DNA of 64,000 nucleotides from Thalassospira lucentensis (GTDB lineage: Bacteria; Pseudomonadota; Alphaproteobacteria; Rhodospirillales; Thalassospiraceae): positions 3,321,001-3,385,000 of the forward strand of contig NZ_CP136684.1 of assembly GCF_032921865.1 (NCBI RefSeq). Direction: 5' to 3'. Position 1 is the stretch's first letter, and every line of letters begins with the position of its first letter. Of the stretch, positions 18,093 through 26,492 are shown piece after piece. Under the pieces are notes generated by a model. That model was given only the letters and a program-made list of their open reading frames with translations, ran no database searches and was not told the DNA's origin. A program made the translations under genes and the position numbers.

Positions 18093-19448
18093 ATGAGTTC
18101 CCCGACGAGTTCCCGTCTGAGCCGTACGCGCCGCTGGGTCGGCAAGGGGGATCGACGCGTTCTGGCGTTGACCCTGCCGATTATCCTGTCCAATGCCACC
18201 GTTCCGTTGCTGGGGGCGGTTGATACCGCAGTGGTCGGCCATCTGGACAGCCCGCATTATATCGGGGCGGTTGCGGTCGGAGCGCTGATTTTTTCCTATG
18301 TGTTCTGGAGCTTTGGCTTTTTACGCATGGCGACCACCGGGCTTGCGGCACAGGCCTATGGGCGGCGTGATCCGAACGGGGTAAGGGCGGTTTTTGCCAG
18401 GGCGGCCCTGATTGCGGTGACGGCGGGGCTTGCCGTCATGGTGCTGCAATGGCCGATCATCGAGCTTGCAATGGCCTTGATCCAGCCGACCGCGGCAGTC
18501 GAGGCGGCAGCACGGGATTATTTCCATGTGCGCATCTGGGCATCGCCCGCGACATTGATGCAATACTGCATGCTGGGCTGGTTGCTGGCGATGCGTGACG
18601 CGCGCGCGGTGTTTATTTTTCAGGTGGTTTTAAACAGCCTGAACATGGTTCTGGATATCCTGTTTGTGCAGGGCTTTGGTTGGGACGTCAAAGGGGTTGC
18701 CGGGGCAACCGTGATTGCCGATTATTCCGGTGTGATGCTGGGCTGGTTTTTGATGCAGCCGCATCTCAAACGGCTTGGCGGGACGTGGCGCGGGATCGGT
18801 ATTTTTGATCGTACGCAACTGGCGCGCCTGATGAAGATCAATGGTGATATCTTTGTGCGCACCATGGCGCTGACATCGGCCTTTGCCCTGTTTACCAGTT
18901 TTTCCGCCCGCTTTGGCGAGGTGACGCTGGCAGCGAATGCGGTGTTGCAGAATTTCCTGATGTTCGGGTCATTCGCGCTGGACGGTTTTGCCCATGCGGC
19001 GGAAACGCTTGTCGGGCAGGCCTATGGGGCGGAACGGCGCAAACAGTTCCTGTGGGCGGTGCGCAAGACAACGATCTGGGCGATTGCATCAGCGGTGGTG
19101 ATGGCGGCGATCTTTGGCCTTGCCGGGCCGTGGATCATTGATGGCCTGACGTCGATCCCGGAAGTGCGCGCGGCGTCATACAGCTATTTGCTGTGGGCGG
19201 TGATGTTACCGATTACCGGGGTGCTTGGTTTTCAGTTTGACGGGGTATTTCTGGGCGCGATGCAGACCAAGCACTGGCGCAACATGATGCTTTTGTCGGT
19301 TGCGATCTATGCCGGGATGGCGTGGGGGGCGGTGGTGGCGGACAGCAACCATCTGCTGTGGGCGTCGTTTAACGCGTTTTTCCTGCTGCGTGGAGTGACG
19401 CTTGCGGTGTTGTTCCCGACGATCATTCCTAATAGCACTACATCCTGA
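18093..19448 (+). CDS. MATE family efflux transporter (DinF-like)
   Basis: Twelve-helix MATE exporter (451 residues) that expels drugs or metabolites using a Na+ or H+ gradient. The first helix region LALTLPIILSNATVPLLGAVDTAVVGHL contains the DinF-branch signature (Asp in VDTAVVGH). The second half repeats the fold, with the FDGFAHAAETLVGQAYGA-like region near residue 295 (here ALDGFAHAAETLVGQ). The start follows CCGAGG. The next gene begins seven bases after its stop but has a very different base composition, so a functional link is doubtful. Confidence 0.95.
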   Translation: MSSPTSSRLSRTRRWVGKGDRRVLALTLPIILSNATVPLLGAVDTAVVGHLDSPHYIGAVAVGALIFSYVFWSFGFLRMATTGLAAQAYGRRDPNGVRAVFARAALIAVTAGLAVMVLQWPIIELAMALIQPTAAVEAAARDYFHVRIWASPATLMQYCMLGWLLAMRDARAVFIFQVVLNSLNMVLDILFVQGFGWDVKGVAGATVIADYSGVMLGWFLMQPHLKRLGGTWRGIGIFDRTQLARLMKINGDIFVRTMALTSAFALFTSFSARFGEVTLAANAVLQNFLMFGSFALDGFAHAAETLVGQAYGAERRKQFLWAVRKTTIWAIASAVVMAAIFGLAGPWIIDGLTSIPEVRAASYSYLLWAVMLPITGVLGFQFDGVFLGAMQTKHWRNMMLLSVAIYAGMAWGAVVADSNHLLWASFNAFFLLRGVTLAVLFPTIIPNSTTS

Positions 19449-19454
19449 TAGCAT

Positions 19455-19970
19455 ATGACTTTGTTGCTTACAAAATGGGTCGCTATCAACCAAATGGATT
19501 ATTTGTACCGAGGATTTAATTGCGAAAGGGAACTTCTTCGTTCAATGGAAGTTTCTGCCCCCGGCATGCCTTTGGTGATGGCACCGGAGTGCGGCACTTT
19601 TTCAGAATCTGATCCATTTGGAGATCGAGTTCAATGCGGGGATCCAGATTTCGCATCAGGATATTCTCTCGGTAATTTGCTTCATGCTCATGAGTTCGGC
19701 GGTTATGGTCAACCAACTTGCGGGCTATCTACTTCGCCAAAGTTTGAAATAGCTAGGAAGTATGCATTGCACCTACCTGATGGTGGATATGCTTTTGGAA
19801 CGGTTGTCAAAATATCGATAAAAAAGTTAGTTGCGCTAGGAGCAACAATTTGTCGGATCAATGACTATGTTTCCGAACCTGCTCATCCAGAAGATGACGA
19901 GCACTGGATTCATTTTGAAGGGGCATTTCCGATAGAGACAATTATCGAAAAGACAACTGTTCGTCCCTGA
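19455..19970 (+). CDS. AT-rich orphan, possible ADP-ribosyltransferase fold protein
   Basis: A 171-residue soluble protein of unknown family, visibly AT-richer than its neighbours. Its motif order recalls R-S-E mono-ADP-ribosyltransferases of the cholera/heat-labile toxin group: LYRG (Arg19), a histidine region LLHAHEF, then GLSTSPKFEIARKYA (Ser92-Thr93-Ser94), a beta strand GTVVKISIKKL, and a late acidic segment EDDEHWIHFEGAFPIETI similar to the toxin E-x-E...GIPYSQI region. The catalytic Glu cannot be placed with certainty (Glu149 or Glu155). It has no signal peptide. A start at 19494 (MDYLYRG) is equally possible; neither start has a good ribosome site. Likely horizontally acquired. Confidence 0.6.
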   Translation: MTLLLTKWVAINQMDYLYRGFNCERELLRSMEVSAPGMPLVMAPECGTFSESDPFGDRVQCGDPDFASGYSLGNLLHAHEFGGYGQPTCGLSTSPKFEIARKYALHLPDGGYAFGTVVKISIKKLVALGATICRINDYVSEPAHPEDDEHWIHFEGAFPIETIIEKTTVRP

Positions 19971-19979
19971 TAGGTTTTA

Positions 19980-20456
19980 CTATGCCTCGGGCACGGGCAG
20001 GGTGGTGCTGTTTTTGACTTCGTGCAGGGTGAAGCTTGATTTGATATTGGCGACACCGGGCAGCTTCATCATGACTTCGGACAGGAAACGCTGATAGGCG
20101 GCCGGGTCCTGCACGACGATGCGCATCATGTAATCCTGATTGCCGACCATGGCGTAGCAGTCAACGATTTCCGGGTGGGATTGCACGGCGGTTTCAAAAC
20201 GGCGCAGCGACGGTTCGTCATGCTGGGTCAGGGACACGGTGACAAAAACATTCACCCCCAGACGCAGATGTGACGGGGCCAGCAGGGCGACATATTTACG
20301 GATCACGCCGCTTTCTTCGAGCTTGCGCAGGCGACGCAGGCAGGGAGAGACGGAAAGACCGACCTTGTCGGCCAGTTCGACCATCGAGATGCGCCCGTCT
20401 TCCTGAATCTCGCGAAGAATTTTGCGATCAATTGCGTCGAAACCGTTGCGCGCCAT
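19980..20456 (-). CDS. Lrp/AsnC family transcriptional regulator
   Basis: Leucine-responsive-type regulator (158 residues): helix-turn-helix in FDAIDRKILREIQEDGRISMVELADKVGLSVSPC in outline, then a RAM ligand-binding/oligomerisation domain with the typical VDCYAMVGNQDYMMRIVV block. The frame extends to 20531, but the ATG at 20456 has AGGAG upstream and fits the family start. It is convergent with the orphan gene (10 bases apart) and divergent from the GNAT gene. Amino-acid-linked regulation is expected for the family; the target is unknown. Confidence 0.94.
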   Translation of the reverse strand: MARNGFDAIDRKILREIQEDGRISMVELADKVGLSVSPCLRRLRKLEESGVIRKYVALLAPSHLRLGVNVFVTVSLTQHDEPSLRRFETAVQSHPEIVDCYAMVGNQDYMMRIVVQDPAAYQRFLSEVMMKLPGVANIKSSFTLHEVKNSTTLPVPEA

Positions 20457-20934
20457 GGCGTGCCCCACTCCTTGTACTCGATAGATATTATTGTGATCCG
20501 GGTTGATTTTGCAGCATTGCGGGCTTTGCATAAATTACCCGCCAGTGCAAAAAACATGCTGCGCGATAAGCCATGACTTCGCGTTCCTGTCAATCTTTGC
20601 GTGATCCGTGCGCGATGTTTTTACGGTAACAGATTGTGATTTTGAAGCCGGACCAGAGGAAGGCGAAATTCCCGGTTGCGGGGCATGTCAGAATAGTCTG
20701 GTTTGCGGTGCCGAAAACGTTAGGACTTGCACAGAACAAATATCGGGGTTATGTCGTTCAAATCCTTGCATTGCTTTGCTTTGTTCGCACCTGCGGCGGA
20801 ACTTATCGTTGCCGCGCGTGGTAATGACAGTGTAGTATAATCGTACCAATTTACGTATTTTTACTATGGGTATTCTCCTGTCAGGAGCTGGGGGGTTGGG
20901 GTTTTGCCAACCTGCAGGACAAGAAAGGCATTAC
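20457..20934. other. Gene-free region between lrp-type and GNAT genes
   Basis: No supported gene. A perfect -10 hexamer TATAAT lies at 20836-20841 and could serve the GNAT-Rrf2 pair, but no good -35 was found at normal spacing. A small hairpin CTCCT-GTC-AGGAG lies near 20876-20887. Confidence 0.4.
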
Positions 20935-21435
20935 GTGGTGGACGCTGCGCAAGATACACCGGGATATAACCTGGTCACGATTGGCGAGCATAAAATCAAT
21001 ATTCGTCCGGCAGTCAAAGATGACCTTGCCAATGTTGTCGATCTTGATGATCGCACAACGGGCCTTCGCAAGCCCGATTACTGGGATGATCTGTTCACCC
21101 GTTATGGCAACCGGAAGGATTCCCGGTTTTTCCTGATTGCCGAAGAAGGCGATACGCTTCTGGGCTGCATTTTCGGTGAAGTCCGGTCGTGGGAATTCAA
21201 CTCGGTCCCGTGTGGCTGGGTCGGCACCGTCAGCGTCGAGCCGAATTTGCGCATGGGCGGGATCGGCAGCATTCTTTACAAGGAAATCTGCCGTTGTTTC
21301 CGCAAGGCCGGTGTGACCAAGATCCGCACCATGATCCCGCGCGATGCGACCGACCTTATGTCGTTCTTCCGCGCGCAGGGCATGATGGCCGGACCCTTTA
21401 TCCAGCTTGAAACCGATATGGACGAAGGGGTGTAA
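20935..21435 (+). CDS. GNAT family N-acetyltransferase
   Basis: Small acetyltransferase (166 residues) of the GNAT fold. It begins with INIRPAVKDDLANVVDLDD, and the acetyl-CoA site is GTVSVEPNLRMGGIGSILYKEI, a variant of the R/Q-x-x-G-x-G/A loop, near residue 100. The last part, MSFFRAQGMMAGPFIQLE, is the typical final strand. The frame opens at an ATG at 20866, but that has no ribosome site. A GTG at 20935 has AAGAAAGG six bases upstream and is preferred. It is followed four bases later by the Rrf2 gene, so the pair is probably one operon. Substrate unknown. Confidence 0.85.
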   Translation: MVDAAQDTPGYNLVTIGEHKINIRPAVKDDLANVVDLDDRTTGLRKPDYWDDLFTRYGNRKDSRFFLIAEEGDTLLGCIFGEVRSWEFNSVPCGWVGTVSVEPNLRMGGIGSILYKEICRCFRKAGVTKIRTMIPRDATDLMSFFRAQGMMAGPFIQLETDMDEGV

Positions 21436-21439
21436 CGCC

Positions 21440-21886
21440 ATGATGTCTTTGCAGAAGGCGACCCTGTTCGCATTATATGCCGTGCTGGAACTTGCCGAGG
21501 ATACCGACCGGCAGCTTTCGGCATCCGAAATCGCCGAGAGATACAATATTTCGACCAACCATCTGGCAAAGGTCCTGCGCGATCTGGGCCGCGCGGGGCT
21601 GGTTGAATCGGTCCGCGGGGCCGGTGGCGGTTATCGTTTCTGTGGCAATGCCAAGCGTACGACGCTTCTGGATGTTGTCAGGCTGTTTGAAGAGGTCGGG
21701 GCAGGTCCGACAAGCGGCATTGTGCAGGAAACCAATGCCGGTGCGGCATTGTCATTGGTGATGGACGAGATCGAGGAAATCACCCATGCGACGCTGCTGT
21801 CGATTTCGATTGAAACCATGCTGAAACTGATGCGTAAGCGCCGCCCGGAAAAGCCGAGTTCGACCGGATTGTTCCGCGCGGTTTAA
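21440..21886 (+). CDS. Rrf2 family transcriptional regulator without iron-sulphur cysteines
   Basis: Winged-helix regulator of the Rrf2 family (148 residues). The DNA-binding part shows LSASEIAERYNISTNHLAKVLRDLGRAGLVESVRGAGGGYRF in outline, which is the family core. The three-cysteine cluster motif of IscR/NsrR is absent; only one Cys (RFCGNAK) remains. It is therefore unlikely to carry an Fe-S cluster and may sense a small molecule or a partner protein. The start at 21440 follows GAAGGGG. It is co-directional and nearly contiguous with the GNAT gene. Confidence 0.9.
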   Translation: MMSLQKATLFALYAVLELAEDTDRQLSASEIAERYNISTNHLAKVLRDLGRAGLVESVRGAGGGYRFCGNAKRTTLLDVVRLFEEVGAGPTSGIVQETNAGAALSLVMDEIEEITHATLLSISIETMLKLMRKRRPEKPSSTGLFRAV

Positions 21887-21913
21887 CCGCCTGCGTCGAT
21901 CATCATATTCACC

Positions 21914-21947
21914 AAAAAGGCCGTCAGATTTCTCTGACGGCCTTTTT
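21914..21947. terminator. Bidirectional terminator between Rrf2 gene and DEAD helicase
   Basis: Perfect 15-base stem (AAAAAGGCCGTCAGA / TCTGACGGCCTTTTT) with TTTC loop, between convergent genes. Confidence 0.9.
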
Positions 21948-21978
21948 GATTTTCAGAACCCGGAAGGTTTCCCCAGCA

Positions 21979-23823
21979 TCAGCTTTCGCTGGTAACGGGA
22001 TCGCTTTTCGCGGCGTCGGCATTGTCAGCCTTTTTCGCGGCGGGTTTTTTCGGAGCAGCCTTTTTGCGCGGACGACGGGCGGCCTTTGGCTTTTCTTCCT
22101 TGGCCGGGGCGTCTTCAGTTGCCGGAGCCGAAGCCGGAGCCGGAGTTGCCACTGGTGCAGAAGATGCGACCGTTTCGTCCTTTGCCTCGGGTGCCGGGGC
22201 TTCTTTCTTGGCGGCGGCCCTGGACGTTCTGGTGCGGGCTGGTTTGGCGCGCGTGGCTTTTGCCGGTGATTTCTTGGCCGGTGCCTTCTTCTCGACCTCG
22301 TCGGCGCGTGGCTTGCCAAGGCTTGATGCCGGAACCGGGGTCAGCAGGAAGGCCGGAACGTGATCGCCAAGACCGATCACCGGTTTGTCGTCACGGTCAT
22401 AACGATCATCCCGATCACGACGCGACGATGAACGTCCTGCATTGCGGTCGCGGTCCTGATAGGCCGGGCGGCTGGAACGATCATTGCGCGGCTTTGTATC
22501 GCGCTGTGGCGCATTTTCGCGCGGCGGCTGTGCCGGTGGCTCGTTACGGGCAGGGGCAGCGGCTTTGGCGTCGCGTTCAGCGCGGTCGTCACGGTTGCTG
22601 TTGCGTGCCGGACGATCATTGCGCGGGGAGGCGTCACGCACCGGTGCCTTGCGGCTTTTCTTCGTGCGGCGTTTTTTGCCGGTGAAGTCAAGTTCAAGGG
22701 TTTCGATGCCTTCAAGCTCGGTCAGGGGAATGTCCATGTTGATGGATTTGTTGATCGCGGCAACAAGTTTGCCGTCTTCGGGCACGGCCAGCATGAAGGC
22801 CTTGCCTGCGCGGCCGGCACGACCGGTACGGCCGGTACGGTGGACGTAATCCTCGGCGTTGAAGGGCACGTCAAAGTTAAAGACGTGCGAGACATCGGCA
22901 ACGTCAATGCCGCGGGCGGCAACGTCCGAGCAGATCAGCAGGGTGATTTCGCCCGACTTGAATTTATCAAGCGTTTCGGTGCGTTCGCTCTGGACCAGAT
23001 CGCCATGCATGCGACCGGCATTGAAGCCGTGCTTGGTCAGTGATTTGAACAGGATATCGACGTCTTTTTTGCGGTTGCAGAACACGAAGGCGTTCTTGAC
23101 GTTTTCCTGACGGACAAGTTTGCGAAGGGCTTCGCGTTTGTCCATTTCATCCATGACAAGGAGTTTGTGTTCCACCGTGGTCGCCATCGTCGAGGGCGGG
23201 GAAACGGTGATTTCCTTGGGGTTGGACAGGAATTTGTCGGCAAGGCGACGGATTTCCTTGGGCATGGTCGCCGAGAAGAAAAGCGTCTGGCGCTGCTTGG
23301 GCAGCATATTGACGATTTTTTCAATGTCGGGAATGAAGCCCATATCAAGCATGCGGTCGGCTTCGTCGATCACCAGCAGTTTGCAGTCCGACAGAAGCAG
23401 TTTGCCGCGTTCAAAGGTATCGATCAGGCGACCCGGGGTCGCGATGATGACGTCGGCACCCTTTTCAAGGATTTTCTGCTGTTCGACGAAGGATTCCCCG
23501 CCAATGATCAGCGCCTTGGACAGCGACATGTATTTGCCGTAGGTGTCGAAGTTTGCTGCTACCTGGGTCGCGAGTTCGCGGGTCGGTTCGAGAATGATCG
23601 AACGGGGCATCCGCATGCGCGCACGGCCATGATGCAGAATGTCGAGCATCGGCAGGGTAAAGCTGGCTGTCTTGCCCGTACCTGTCTGTGCACAGCCCAG
23701 AATGTCACGTGCCATCAGGACGGACGGAATGGCCTGGCTCTGAATGGGGGTCGGGGTATCATAGCCGGCGTCTGCGACGGCTTTGAGGATATCTTCGCTC
23801 AGACCGAGATCGGCGAAATTCAT
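21979..23823 (-). CDS. DEAD-box RNA helicase (RhlE-like) with long disordered tail
   Basis: ATP-dependent RNA helicase, 614 residues. Core motifs are all present: Q motif (FADLGLSEDI...PIQSQAIP), motif I AQTGTGKT near residue 44, Ia PTRELATQ, II DEAD near 155, III SAT, and VI HRTGRTGRAGR near 330. After about residue 375 the chain becomes a low-complexity tail. The first part is Arg/Asp/Asn-rich; a short island GLGDHVPAFLLTPVPAS near 480 is probably a conserved linear motif; the last part is Lys/Ala/Pro-rich and resembles histone H1. Such tails bind RNA and promote condensates in related helicases. Likely role in ribosome assembly or mRNA decay at low temperature. Confidence 0.95.
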   Translation of the reverse strand: MNFADLGLSEDILKAVADAGYDTPTPIQSQAIPSVLMARDILGCAQTGTGKTASFTLPMLDILHHGRARMRMPRSIILEPTRELATQVAANFDTYGKYMSLSKALIIGGESFVEQQKILEKGADVIIATPGRLIDTFERGKLLLSDCKLLVIDEADRMLDMGFIPDIEKIVNMLPKQRQTLFFSATMPKEIRRLADKFLSNPKEITVSPPSTMATTVEHKLLVMDEMDKREALRKLVRQENVKNAFVFCNRKKDVDILFKSLTKHGFNAGRMHGDLVQSERTETLDKFKSGEITLLICSDVAARGIDVADVSHVFNFDVPFNAEDYVHRTGRTGRAGRAGKAFMLAVPEDGKLVAAINKSINMDIPLTELEGIETLELDFTGKKRRTKKSRKAPVRDASPRNDRPARNSNRDDRAERDAKAAAPARNEPPAQPPRENAPQRDTKPRNDRSSRPAYQDRDRNAGRSSSRRDRDDRYDRDDKPVIGLGDHVPAFLLTPVPASSLGKPRADEVEKKAPAKKSPAKATRAKPARTRTSRAAAKKEAPAPEAKDETVASSAPVATPAPASAPATEDAPAKEEKPKAARRPRKKAAPKKPAAKKADNADAAKSDPVTSES

Positions 23824-24031
23824 ATGGTTCGTTTTCCCGCAATAGAATGCGTTATGATGTGATTATCGCTGCGATAAAGCAGCTTGCGTCGTAAAGCGAA
23901 GCCTTAATTAAGTCAAGAAAAACGCCTCAAAAAAGGGTTAAAGAGGCAATTTAACCCTGTGCGAGAGGCTTGTTTGCCACAGACCGGAAGCGTAATCTGG
24001 CGAAATAGATAATGAAACAGGGAGAAAAACG

Positions 24032-24598
24032 GTGTTGATGGACGCATCACGTGCAAGTCTGGTGATTATCGATGTTCAGGAAAAGCTCTATCCAGCCTGT
24101 AAGGACCCTGACCAGACTGTCGAGAATTGCTGCTTTCTTGTCAAATGCGCCAACCGTTTGAATGTTCCTGTCATTGTCACCGAGCAATATCCCAAGGGGC
24201 TTGGCCATACGGCGGCCCCGATCCTTGATCTGATGATGAAGGCATCCGATACCGCCGATGGTGGCAATGTCGTTTCCAAGGTCAGTTTTTCAAGCGTACC
24301 GGCCGACGGTTTCATGGAAAAGATCGAAGAAACACCGGGGCGTGATCAGATCGTCATTGCCGGGATGGAAACCCATGTGTGCGTGCTTCAGACCGTGATG
24401 GAACTGATTGATCGCGGGCGCGAGGTTTATGTGGTCGCCGATGCGGTGACATCGCGCAGCATGCATGACAAGATTTTCGGGCTGGAACGGATGCGCGATG
24501 CCGGGGCGAAAATCGTGACGCGGGAAAGCGTTATGTTTGAATGGCTGCGCGTGGCAGGAACCCCGGAATTCAAGGAACTGAGCGCGCTGATCAAATGA
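24032..24598 (+). CDS. Isochorismatase-family cysteine hydrolase
   Basis: Cysteine hydrolase of the isochorismatase superfamily, YcaC/nicotinamidase-like (188 residues). The full catalytic triad is visible: Asp14 in VIIDVQEKL, Lys83 in VVSKVSFSS and Cys117 in GMETHVCVLQT. A GTG at 24032 has GGGAGA at better spacing than the ATG two codons later, so GTG is used. Expected to hydrolyse an amide such as a carbamoyl or nicotinamide-like group, but the substrate is unknown. The stop overlaps the start of the next alpha/beta hydrolase (ATGA), so they are translationally coupled. Confidence 0.92.
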   Translation: MLMDASRASLVIIDVQEKLYPACKDPDQTVENCCFLVKCANRLNVPVIVTEQYPKGLGHTAAPILDLMMKASDTADGGNVVSKVSFSSVPADGFMEKIEETPGRDQIVIAGMETHVCVLQTVMELIDRGREVYVVADAVTSRSMHDKIFGLERMRDAGAKIVTRESVMFEWLRVAGTPEFKELSALIK

Positions 24599-25332
24599 CG
24601 GCGGAGCCCAAACCGGCCATTCCGGTCGTCTTTCTGTCGGGCATGCTGGCCGATCAGCGGATGTGGCAGCCGGTTCTTGACCGGTTGGCCGCGCGCAAAG
24701 GAGTGATGCCATGCCCGGCAATCATGCCGATCATTCCCCCGCTTGATACGCAGGATGATGTGCAGGCGATGGCGCGATCCGTTCTTGATCAGGCGCCAGA
24801 CCGGTTTGCGCTGGTGGGGATGTCGATGGGCGGGTATGTCGCGTTTGAAATCCTGCGCATGGCGCGCAGGCGCGTTTCGCATCTGATGCTGGTGAATACG
24901 CGGGCGACGAAAGACGACCCGGCGATGCGCAGGCGTCGCTTGTTACTCGCACGGATTTCCGGTCGGAGCCTGCCGTTTCAGGGGGTGAATGACGCGATGC
25001 TTGATGACATGCTCCATCCCGATCATCGCCATGATGCGGAACTGATCGGCCTGCTTTCGGATATGGCAGAGGATTTTGGCGTTGATGTGTTCAGGCGCCA
25101 GATTACGGCAGTTGCCAACCGCCCGGACAGCATGGCGCTGTTATCGGAACTTGATATGCCCTGCACCGTGATGGTCGGGGAGGCTGATCGGGTGATCAGC
25201 CCGGCATCGCATCATGAAATGGCGGCGCGTATTGCCGGTGCGACGATGATTGATGTTGCCGGGGCAGGGCATTATGTGCCCCTGGAACAACCTGACATCT
25301 TTGCCGATGCTTTATGCGCACTTGTTACCTAG
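24595..25332 (+). CDS. Alpha/beta-fold hydrolase
   Basis: Alpha/beta hydrolase of 245 residues. The oxyanion strand is VVFLSGMLADQRMWQPVL (about residues 11-28), the nucleophile elbow is LVGMSMGGYVAFE (Ser near 82), the acid is in VMVGEADRVISP near 203, and the catalytic His is in GAGHYVPLEQP near 225. It begins inside the stop codon of the isochorismatase-like gene, so the two enzymes probably act on one pathway. Substrate unknown; MhpC-like esterase or C-C hydrolase activity is possible. Confidence 0.9.
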   Translation: MTAEPKPAIPVVFLSGMLADQRMWQPVLDRLAARKGVMPCPAIMPIIPPLDTQDDVQAMARSVLDQAPDRFALVGMSMGGYVAFEILRMARRRVSHLMLVNTRATKDDPAMRRRRLLLARISGRSLPFQGVNDAMLDDMLHPDHRHDAELIGLLSDMAEDFGVDVFRRQITAVANRPDSMALLSELDMPCTVMVGEADRVISPASHHEMAARIAGATMIDVAGAGHYVPLEQPDIFADALCALVT

Positions 25333-26261
25333 GGTGTTGATATCCTGGTGTCGGACGGAGCAAGCGTATCGCTTAGAACCATTTCGATGGTGTTTTCATC
25401 GGTCAGATACTGCGCATAGAGCTTTTCAAGTGAGCCGTTGCTGCGCTGTCTGGCGAGGTAGCTGTTAAAGCGCCGTATCAGGCGTGCATTGACGGGGCTT
25501 GCCGGCAATGCAAGGCGATTGATCGTATTCATCAGCGGCGTGCGGTGGATCGACAATGCGGCAATTTCATCATCGGTCAAGTGGGTAACCTGCTTTAGAG
25601 ATGCCTTTTGCGCGTAGCCGCAATAGATCAGTGCGACATCAACCCGCCCGGCAAGCAGCAGGGCAATCGATTGACGGATCGAGTTGAACCAGGTGACGTC
25701 AAAGCGTCCCTCGTCGCGATGGCGGGCCAGTTGACCATGCAGTTGCAGGCCGCGCGCCATGGAGACCTGCAGGCCGTCAAGGTCGGCTGGGCGTTTGATC
25801 ACCAGATCACGTTGTTTGAGGGTGATCGCATGCAGGCTTGTGGTGCTGATGCCGTCCGACAGGATGAAGGCACCGGTTTTGGTGTCTCCGGGAATGCCGA
25901 TGAACCCGGCCGGGTTATTATGACTGTCTTCGAGTGCGCGTTTCAGCGGCAAATTCTGGAAGGTCATGTCGATCTGTTGAAGTTTGCTGAAATCATGCAG
26001 GAGGTCGTAAAGCGCACCACTGGCATGGCCATTGACCTGATAGCTTTGCGGGAAGGCTTCCTGGTCGGCAAGGATGGTCAGGCTCAGGTCATAAGCATTG
26101 ACGGGATCGGGATGATTGTCATTGGCCATCGCCGCCGACCCCGGCCCCGCGGCGCATGCCATGATCATGATAAATCCGGTGCAAACCATGCCACGCAGAT
26201 ATGGCAGGATCAAAGGCCACACAGACAGGACAGAAGACTTCAAGTTTACCCTGTTTTTCAT
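25329..26261 (-). CDS. Periplasmic substrate-binding-like protein (SBP family 3 type)
   Basis: Exported protein of about 310 residues resembling family 3 (amino-acid type) solute-binding proteins. A hydrophobic export segment at about residues 18-42 precedes the mature domain (YDLSLTILADQEAFPQS...). Late features are LLLAGRVDVALIYCG near 205 and the RRFNSYLARQRSNGSLEKLYAQYL end typical of SBP_bac_3. No ABC permease or ATPase genes are adjacent, so it is an orphan binding protein or sensor-type protein. The start is uncertain: an in-frame ATG at 26336 exists, and 26261 is preferred as giving a more usual signal region. It overlaps the convergent hydrolase gene by four bases. Confidence 0.8.
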   Translation of the reverse strand: MKNRVNLKSSVLSVWPLILPYLRGMVCTGFIMIMACAAGPGSAAMANDNHPDPVNAYDLSLTILADQEAFPQSYQVNGHASGALYDLLHDFSKLQQIDMTFQNLPLKRALEDSHNNPAGFIGIPGDTKTGAFILSDGISTTSLHAITLKQRDLVIKRPADLDGLQVSMARGLQLHGQLARHRDEGRFDVTWFNSIRQSIALLLAGRVDVALIYCGYAQKASLKQVTHLTDDEIAALSIHRTPLMNTINRLALPASPVNARLIRRFNSYLARQRSNGSLEKLYAQYLTDENTIEMVLSDTLAPSDTRISTP

Positions 26262-26492
26262 TTCAGGGTCGCCAGCCAGTGCCAAAGGCAACCAGATGGG
26301 CGCGCGCAATCCGCCATTACGTGCCATTTCTGGCAACGGTCATTCCCCATTCGAGTAGTCTTCCCTGTTTTTATCGGCATTTATTTTCATGCCTGATGCC
26401 TACCCTTGTGGGTAGTTGAAGACAGGTTGCCCGGAATGGAGAGCAAGAGCAAGTGTGATCCGGCGGGATTTATACCAATTGCTATTTTTGGT

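Noticed and set aside
20608..20835. A 75-codon plus-strand frame upstream of the GNAT gene
   Set aside because: Cysteine-rich random-looking translation, no ribosome site, and it ends where the GNAT promoter should be.
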